A DNA stretch of 9,204 nucleotides, taken from positions 1-9,204 of the forward strand of contig JAVLBA010000084.1 in NCBI GenBank assembly GCA_031581485.1. The letters run 5' to 3'. The translations under genes and the position numbers were made by a program. Below, in pieces: positions 5,143-9,204 of this stretch; the stretch's first letter is position 1, and every line of letters begins with the position of its first letter. This stretch comes from BM506 sp031581485 (lineage in GTDB: Bacteria; Desulfobacterota; Desulfobulbia; Desulfobulbales; SURF-16). The notes under the pieces are model-generated. The model was not told where the DNA came from and did no database searches. It was given only the letters and a program-made list of their open reading frames with translations.

Positions 5143-6513
5143 ATGGATAGCCATATAATAGAAGCCCTGAAAGATATTGTCGGCGCGGATCGGCTGGAGA
5201 CGGCCCTTGAGGAGAGACAATGCTATTCCTATGATGGCACCGGCCAGGAGTATATTCCCGAGGCCGTGGCCTTCCCGGACACCACCAAACAGATAAGCCG
5301 GATCATGGCCCTGGCCAGCGCCAGCGGCTTTGCCGTGGTGCCCCGCGGCGCCGGCAGCGGCATGAGCGGCGGCTCCCTGCCGGTAGCCGGCGGCCTGGTG
5401 CTGGCCCTGGGCCGCATGAATCGCATCCTGGAGATAGATGAGGCCAACCAGCTGGCGGTTGTGGAACCAGGGGTGATCACCGGCGATCTGGGCGCTGCCC
5501 TGGCCCCCTTGGGCCTCTTCTACCCCCCTGACCCGGCCAGCCTCAAATTCTGCACCCTGGGAGGCAATGTGGCGGAAGGCGCCGGCGGCCCCAGCGCCGT
5601 CAAGTATGGGGTTACCCGCGATTATGTCCTCGGACTTGAAGTGGTGCTGGCTGACGGCCGCATCCTTGAAACCGGGGTGCGCACCCGTAAAGGCGTGGTG
5701 GGGTACGATCTCACCCGGCTCTTTATCGGTTCCGAGGGCACCCTGGCCATTATCACCAAGATCATCCTGCGGCTGATCGCCCGCCCCACGGCCAGCAAGA
5801 CCCTGCTGCTTCTCTTCACCGACATGCACCAGGCCGTGGCCCTGGTGGCGGCCCTGCTCAAAGAACAGACCCCCTCCACCCTGGAATATCTGGACAACAC
5901 GGCCCTGAATCTGGTGGCGGACAAACTCCCCTTTCCCCTGCCGGCGGGCACCAGGGCCATGCTCCTGGTGGAACTGGATGGCGACCCTGACTCCGTGGAG
6001 GTACAAACCGCCCGGCTCAACGATTTTCTGGACAGCCGCCCGGAGATTCTCCACCGCCAGCAGGCCCAGAACCCTGAGGAAGTGGCCGCCCTGTGGCAGG
6101 CCCGCCGCAGCGTGTCGCCGGCCGCCTTTACCTTGAGGCCCCACAAGATCAGCGAGGATGTGGTGGTGCCCCGCAGCGCTATTGCGGCCCTGGTGGCCTG
6201 TACTGAGGAGCTTGGCCACCGCTTCCGCCTGCCTATTTTCACCTTCGGCCATGCCGGCGACGGCAATATCCATGTCAACATCATGCTGGACAAGGCAGAC
6301 CAGGAGGAGGTCAGCCGGGGCAGAGAGGCCCAGAAGGCCCTGTTCCAGGAGGTGGTACGGCTCAGGGGCTCCCTCTCCGGCGAACATGGCGTGGGTCTTA
6401 CCAAGGCGCCCTTTCTGGACCTGGAACTCTCGGCAACCAGCCTGGATATCCAGCGCCGGCTCAAGAAGCTCTTTGATCCTCAAGATATCATTAATCCGGG
6501 CAAGATCTTTTAG
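5143..6513 (+). CDS. FAD-linked 2-hydroxyacid oxidase/dehydrogenase, GlcD-like
   Basis: A 456-residue flavoprotein of the vanillyl-alcohol-oxidase/PCMH fold. The FAD-binding domain carries VVPRGAGSGMSGGSLP (65-80), VEPGV (107-111), YPPDPAS (127-133), TLGGNVAEGAGG (138-149) and KYGVTRDYVLGLEVVLADG (154-172). The C-terminal FAD-oxidase domain has GHAGDGNIHVN (369-379), SGEHGVG (412-418) and the terminal FDP-DIINPGKIF. Relatives oxidise glycolate or D-lactate and pass electrons to an iron-sulfur partner (GlcF or a CCG-domain protein), acting at the membrane's cytosolic face. The substrate cannot be told from sequence alone; D-lactate or glycolate are the leading options. No GlcE/GlcF partner is adjacent. 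The start is ambiguous: GAGGAG (5126-5131) is 11 nt from ATG 5143 and 5 nt from an in-frame TTG at 5137. It diverges from ddl across about 165 bp and is followed by its own terminator. Confidence 0.88.
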   Translation: MDSHIIEALKDIVGADRLETALEERQCYSYDGTGQEYIPEAVAFPDTTKQISRIMALASASGFAVVPRGAGSGMSGGSLPVAGGLVLALGRMNRILEIDEANQLAVVEPGVITGDLGAALAPLGLFYPPDPASLKFCTLGGNVAEGAGGPSAVKYGVTRDYVLGLEVVLADGRILETGVRTRKGVVGYDLTRLFIGSEGTLAIITKIILRLIARPTASKTLLLLFTDMHQAVALVAALLKEQTPSTLEYLDNTALNLVADKLPFPLPAGTRAMLLVELDGDPDSVEVQTARLNDFLDSRPEILHRQQAQNPEEVAALWQARRSVSPAAFTLRPHKISEDVVVPRSAIAALVACTEELGHRFRLPIFTFGHAGDGNIHVNIMLDKADQEEVSRGREAQKALFQEVVRLRGSLSGEHGVGLTKAPFLDLELSATSLDIQRRLKKLFDPQDIINPGKIF

Positions 6514-6606
6514 AATGGGGCCTGAAAAACGCCCCAAGGGCAAGAAATGCGCTCTTTTTTGTAACTATTCAGGTCGCAACCCGGATCCGGACAGAGTCGA
6601 AATTAT

Positions 6607-6634
6607 GGAACCGTAACTGGTTACCTCTTTTTTT
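6607..6634 (+). terminator. Intrinsic terminator after the oxidase gene
   Basis: GGAACC pairs with GGTTACC (one bulged A) around loop GTAACT, followed by C and a run of seven T (6628-6634). It separates the oxidase gene from the channel gene, so the two are probably independent transcription units. Confidence 0.65.
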
Positions 6635-6714
6635 GCATTACAGCTGCCTTATGGCTTAGAATCAAGGAAGAAGGGGCGTTGATCCCTCTTCCTACCCAAG
6701 GAGCAGAAAACCCC

Positions 6715-8052
6715 ATGGAGTCAAAACGCCTGGCCATAGCCCTTCTCTTGTGCCTGGCCGTCCTTATCTTTGGCATAACAGGCTATATGCTGCTGGAACA
6801 GTATAATGTGCTTGATGCCCTCTACATGACGGTGATCACCATCACCACGGTTGGCTTTGCCGAGGTCAAGCCCCTTTCAGGGCCGGGCCGTCTCTTTACC
6901 GTTTTCCTGATTATTTTCGGTCTGGCCGGCCTGGCCTATGCAAGTCGCGGTATCGCCGAATCCCTCATGGAACAGGTATGGAGCAAACAGACGGAGAGAA
7001 AAAAAATGCAGGCACGCATCAACAAACTTCACAATCATTATATTATCTGCGGCTATGGCCGGGTGGGTCGGGCGGCAGGTCAATATTTTTCTGAACACAA
7101 GATCCCCTTTGTCATCATTGAATCTTCGGCAGCCACCTGTGAAAAAATCAAGGAAGAGGGACGCAACTATATTGAAGGTGACGCCACCGCCGACGCAAAC
7201 CTGCTCCAGGCCGGGATTAAACGGGCCAACGGTCTTCTCGCCCTCCTCCACTCCGATCCCCTCAATCTTTTCACCACCCTGACGGCCCGGGAGTTGAACC
7301 CGATTCTGCGCATCATTACCCGCTCCGCCGAATCTTCGGCTGAACAGAAAATCATCAAGGCCGGGGCCGACAGCGTGGTCTCTCCCCATGCCAGTGCCGG
7401 CAAGCATGTTGCCGAGAGCATCCTCTGCGCCACCGGCCATCTGCCGGAAATCATCGGCCAACGGGTCACCATCCAGCCGCAATGGGTGGAAATCAAGGAA
7501 GGCTCCAGCATGGCGGAGCAGACCATTGATGATCTGGCCGCCAAGATGGACCGACAGATCATCGGCCTCCGACGCCAGGGCGCCGACTTCATCCACCCGG
7601 ATCCGGCCACCATCCTGGCCGCGGGTGACAAGATTCTCATCCTGGAGGTGGGGGAACAGGAAGAAGAGGCCATCGAGGCGATCGCCAAGAAGATTGTCAT
7701 TATTGATGACAATCCAGTGATCGCGAATCTTTATGCCCGGCTCTTTCAAAAGGCCGGTTTTATTCCGCTCACCGCCACCGACAGCCACAAGGGGCTGGAA
7801 CTCATCCTGGAGGAGAAGCCGGATGCCGCCATCATCGACTTTATGCTGCCGGAACTCTCCGGCCCGGAGGTGGTCAAAAAGGTGCGCAAGATCCTCACCT
7901 ATCCCATCAAACTCATCGTCTTCACCAGCGACCACCTGGCCCAGGCCAAGAAGGAGGCCCTGGCCGCCGGCGCCGATGAGGTGATTGTCAAAGGCCCGGA
8001 AGCGACCGAGGTGGTCGATATTGTGGTCCATCTTATCAGGCCCACGAGTTGA
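6715..8052 (+). CDS. Two-TM potassium channel with RCK module fused to a C-terminal receiver domain
   Basis: A 445-residue protein in four parts. (1) Channel: TM1 about 6-26, pore helix and filter with TITTVGFAEV (42-51), TM2 about 59-79, as in Kch/MthK-type channels. (2) RCK/TrkA-N Rossmann domain (about 107-236): YIICGYGRVGRA (109-120), acidic E136 after the second strand, EGDAT (154-158). (3) RCK-C/TrkA-C domain (about 250-312), ending ILAAGDKILILEVG. (4) CheY-like receiver (about 326-443) with acidic pair D331/D332, phosphoacceptor D375 in IIDFMLPE, T404 in VFTSD and K426, so all receiver residues needed for phosphorylation are present. It is likely a potassium-selective channel gated by a nucleotide or ion at the RCK ring and possibly by a histidine kinase through the receiver. 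The filter is TVGFAE rather than TVGYGD/TVGFGE. No kinase is adjacent. ATG 6715 puts TM1 at the N-terminus; AAGGAG (6698-6703) lies 11 nt upstream. TTGCAT (6633-6638) and TAGAAT (6657-6662) are weak promoter candidates. Confidence 0.9.
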   Translation: MESKRLAIALLLCLAVLIFGITGYMLLEQYNVLDALYMTVITITTVGFAEVKPLSGPGRLFTVFLIIFGLAGLAYASRGIAESLMEQVWSKQTERKKMQARINKLHNHYIICGYGRVGRAAGQYFSEHKIPFVIIESSAATCEKIKEEGRNYIEGDATADANLLQAGIKRANGLLALLHSDPLNLFTTLTARELNPILRIITRSAESSAEQKIIKAGADSVVSPHASAGKHVAESILCATGHLPEIIGQRVTIQPQWVEIKEGSSMAEQTIDDLAAKMDRQIIGLRRQGADFIHPDPATILAAGDKILILEVGEQEEEAIEAIAKKIVIIDDNPVIANLYARLFQKAGFIPLTATDSHKGLELILEEKPDAAIIDFMLPELSGPEVVKKVRKILTYPIKLIVFTSDHLAQAKKEALAAGADEVIVKGPEATEVVDIVVHLIRPTS

Positions 8053-8081
8053 AAAATTGTGGACGGCTGCCAGGAAATCCA

Positions 8082-8111
8082 TTGACAAGGCCGCGCCTCA
8101 TCCTTTATAGA
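8082..8111 (+). promoter_or_regulatory. Sigma-70-type promoter for rpsU
   Basis: A perfect -35 hexamer TTGACA (8082-8087) and, after 18 bp, TATAGA (8106-8111, four of six to consensus). This predicts a leader of roughly 100 nt before the rpsU start, long enough for post-transcriptional control. Confidence 0.6.
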
Positions 8112-8148
8112 GTCTGTTTGTTTTTGCTTTTATGCATCCCGAAATGAA

Positions 8149-8171
8149 CTGACCAGGTCAGATATATATCT
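8149..8171. promoter_or_regulatory. Two abutting palindromes in the rpsU leader
   Basis: CTGACCAGGTCAG (8149-8161) is a perfect 6+1+6 dyad. It overlaps by 2 bp with AGATATATATCT (8160-8171), a perfect 12-bp palindrome. They lie between the predicted promoter and the ribosome binding site GGAG (8209-8212), so they could be a protein-binding site on DNA or alternative RNA hairpins governing S21 synthesis. The function is not established by the sequence. Confidence 0.45.
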
Positions 8172-8217
8172 GCACTGCCTTAGATGCGCGGTGCCAACGT
8201 CTCTATACGGAGTTATC

Positions 8218-8409
8218 ATGATTGAAGTTGAAGTACGTGGCGATATCGAATACGCCATTCGCCAACTGAAGAAAAAGCTGCAGCTTGACGGCATGAAAAA
8301 AGAACTCAAACGCCGCGAGGCCTATGAGAAACCAAGCGTAGCACGACGCCGCAAGCAGGCCGAGGCCAAGCGCAAACTGCGCAAGGTTGCCCGCGCCCCC
8401 CGTGACTAG
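8218..8409 (+). CDS. rpsU: 30S ribosomal protein S21
   Basis: A 63-residue, highly basic small-subunit protein. The order IEYAIRQLKKKLQLDGMKKELKRREAYEKPSVARRRKQAEAKRK is characteristic of S21, with the conserved R-REAYEKPS-RRR core and an Arg/Lys-rich C-terminal helix. S21 sits near the anti-Shine-Dalgarno region of 16S rRNA and assists initiation. ATG 8218 follows GGAG at 5-nt spacing; an in-frame GTG at 8191 would add nine residues without a ribosome binding site and is rejected. Its own promoter and a leader with palindromes suggest separate regulation. In many bacteria rpsU is next to dnaG and rpoD or gatB-like genes; here a tyrosine recombinase follows. Confidence 0.95.
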   Translation: MIEVEVRGDIEYAIRQLKKKLQLDGMKKELKRREAYEKPSVARRRKQAEAKRKLRKVARAPRD

Positions 8410-8439
8410 TTTCTCCTCCTGCCTTTCTAAAAGGAGAGA
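8410..8439 (+). other. Stem-loop directly after rpsU
   Basis: TTTCTCCT (8410-8417) pairs over 8 bp (one G-T) with AGGAGAGA (8432-8439) around a 14-nt loop, starting on the base after the rpsU stop codon. No T-run follows, so it is not a standard terminator. It may partly attenuate, protect the rpsU 3' end, or hide the AAGGAG sequence, which is too far from the recombinase start to serve it directly. Confidence 0.35.
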
Positions 8440-8484
8440 CCGGGAACAGGGTGGCCAGATGGATCGCTCCTTTCCGGACTCTGG

Positions 8485-9204
8485 ATGACCATTGACCCGC
8501 CCCAGAAAACATCTCCGCCCAGCCGCGGCCTCTTAAGAAAGCGGCCGGCCCAGCTGCCCGCCGAGATGATTGCCTGCGGGGATATGTTTCTCCATTACCT
8601 GGCTGCCGAACGGCGCCTGGCCCACAATACCCTGTCGGCCTACCATGCCGACCTGCAGGTTCTTTTTGCCTTTCTCCACAAAGGCAAAGTGGTTCTCACC
8701 GACGTCACCCCCCATCATCTGCGGGCCTTTTTCGTTACGCTCCACAATGACCGGGTGAGCAGCCGTTCCCTCAGCCGTAAGCTTTCCTGTTTTCGCGCCT
8801 TTTTTCGTTTTCTGGCCAGCGAAAAGATCATTACCACCGATCCCACCAGCCATCTTGATTCCCCCAAATTAGGCCGTTCCCTGCCCCAGGTCCTCTCCGT
8901 CATTGAGGTGGATCAGCTCCTGCAGAACCCCTCCCCCTCCCTTGTGGGCCAGCGGGACCAGGCCATGCTCCACCTCCTCTACGCCACGGGTCTCCGCGTC
9001 TCTGAGCTTGTCTTTCTGCCCTTGGCCGCCCTCAATATGCAGGCCGGCTTTCTGCGGGTGCTGGGCAAGGGCGACAAGGAGCGCCTCGTCCCCTTTGGCA
9101 AAGAGGCCAGGGAGAGCCTCGCCGCCTATCTCAAAATGTGCCGGCCCCTCCTTCTCAAGAAGCGGACCAGCCCCCTGGTCTTTGTCACCGGCCGGGGCAC
9201 GGGC
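8485..9204 (+). CDS. Tyrosine recombinase of the XerC/XerD type (3' end beyond the window)
   Basis: The frame is open to the window edge (240 codons from this start). The N-terminal SAM-like DNA-binding domain shows FLHYLAAERRLAHNTLSAYH, then SRKLSCFRAFFRFL, then DPTSHLDSPKLGRSLPQVLS. The catalytic domain begins with ATGLRVSELVFLPL, carrying the first catalytic Arg, and GKGDKERLVPFG, carrying the beta-hairpin Lys. The distal HxxR, His/Trp and Tyr nucleophile lie outside the window. XerC/D-type enzymes resolve chromosome dimers at dif, but phage and integron integrases share this plan; GLRVSEL and GRSLP favour Xer. The start is uncertain: ATG 8485 gives a Pro-rich 27-residue leader with only GGA (8476-8478) upstream, while ATG 8566 or 8584 would start close to the conserved domain without a clear site. 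It lies downstream of rpsU on the same strand. Confidence 0.88.
   Translation, partial: MTIDPPQKTSPPSRGLLRKRPAQLPAEMIACGDMFLHYLAAERRLAHNTLSAYHADLQVLFAFLHKGKVVLTDVTPHHLRAFFVTLHNDRVSSRSLSRKLSCFRAFFRFLASEKIITTDPTSHLDSPKLGRSLPQVLSVIEVDQLLQNPSPSLVGQRDQAMLHLLYATGLRVSELVFLPLAALNMQAGFLRVLGKGDKERLVPFGKEARESLAAYLKMCRPLLLKKRTSPLVFVTGRGTG

Noticed and set aside
6517..6535. GGGGC...GCCCC hairpin after the oxidase stop as terminator
   Set aside because: Only 5 bp with a 9-nt loop and no T-run next to it; the structure at 6607-6634 is a better candidate.
5140..6543. Long minus-strand open frame (467 codons) opposite the oxidase gene
   Set aside because: Its product is rich in G, H, Q and A without domain motifs, a typical antisense shadow of a GC-rich gene. 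The plus-strand frame carries clear FAD-domain motifs.
6877..8088. Minus-strand open frame (403 codons) opposite the channel gene
   Set aside because: No recognisable motif, and composition is that of an antisense shadow; the channel, RCK and receiver motifs are on the plus strand.
8191..8217. GTG start nine codons upstream for rpsU
   Set aside because: No ribosome binding site, and it would add residues before the conserved S21 N-terminus MIEVEV.

Overview
The window looks like chromosomal DNA of a Gram-negative, probably anaerobic bacterium. I infer a Desulfobulbus-like Desulfobacterota lineage from the protein styles: a GlcD-type oxidase, a short Wzz-like co-polymerase, an S21 ribosomal protein, and GC-rich genes with strong antisense open frames. 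That taxonomic guess is inference only. The left third (about 1-3960) is accessory in character: AT-richer, gene-poor and full of repeats. The right part (about 4040-9204) is dense, GC-rich housekeeping DNA.

Left part: the tail of an upstream reading frame runs into a tract of 7-bp repeats (40-57). A four-helix-bundle (S23/IVS-type) protein gene follows (78-446), and then an oppositely oriented 7-bp repeat tract (454-495). After 375 bp with no recognisable gene, which does hold a perfect 10-bp palindrome, comes a Wzz/GNVR polysaccharide co-polymerase (822-1652) with an in-frame 9-bp tandem repeat. Next is a compact element (1660-1831) whose ends are again heptamer tracts in inverted orientation and whose interior folds into two hairpins. 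A GT-C-like membrane glycosyltransferase follows, interrupted by a complete IS630-family element (2723-3959) flanked by TA dinucleotides. Joining the flanks in silico gives only a 266-codon frame, so the insertion alone does not explain why the protein is short.

Right part: a perfect 19-bp bidirectional terminator separates the plus-strand polysaccharide region from ddl (D-alanine--D-alanine ligase, minus strand). Divergent from ddl is a GlcD-like FAD-dependent 2-hydroxyacid oxidase. After a terminator comes a two-TM potassium channel with an RCK module fused to a C-terminal response-regulator receiver domain. Then come rpsU with its own promoter and a palindrome-rich leader, and a XerC/XerD-type tyrosine recombinase that runs off the window end.

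The Wzz-like and GT-C-like genes probably belonged to a surface-polysaccharide locus that has been disturbed. The right-hand genes seem to be mostly independent transcription units. The most unusual items are the two heptamer-armed inverted-repeat structures (one enclosing the S23-type gene, one folding as a three-way junction) and the channel-RCK-receiver fusion.
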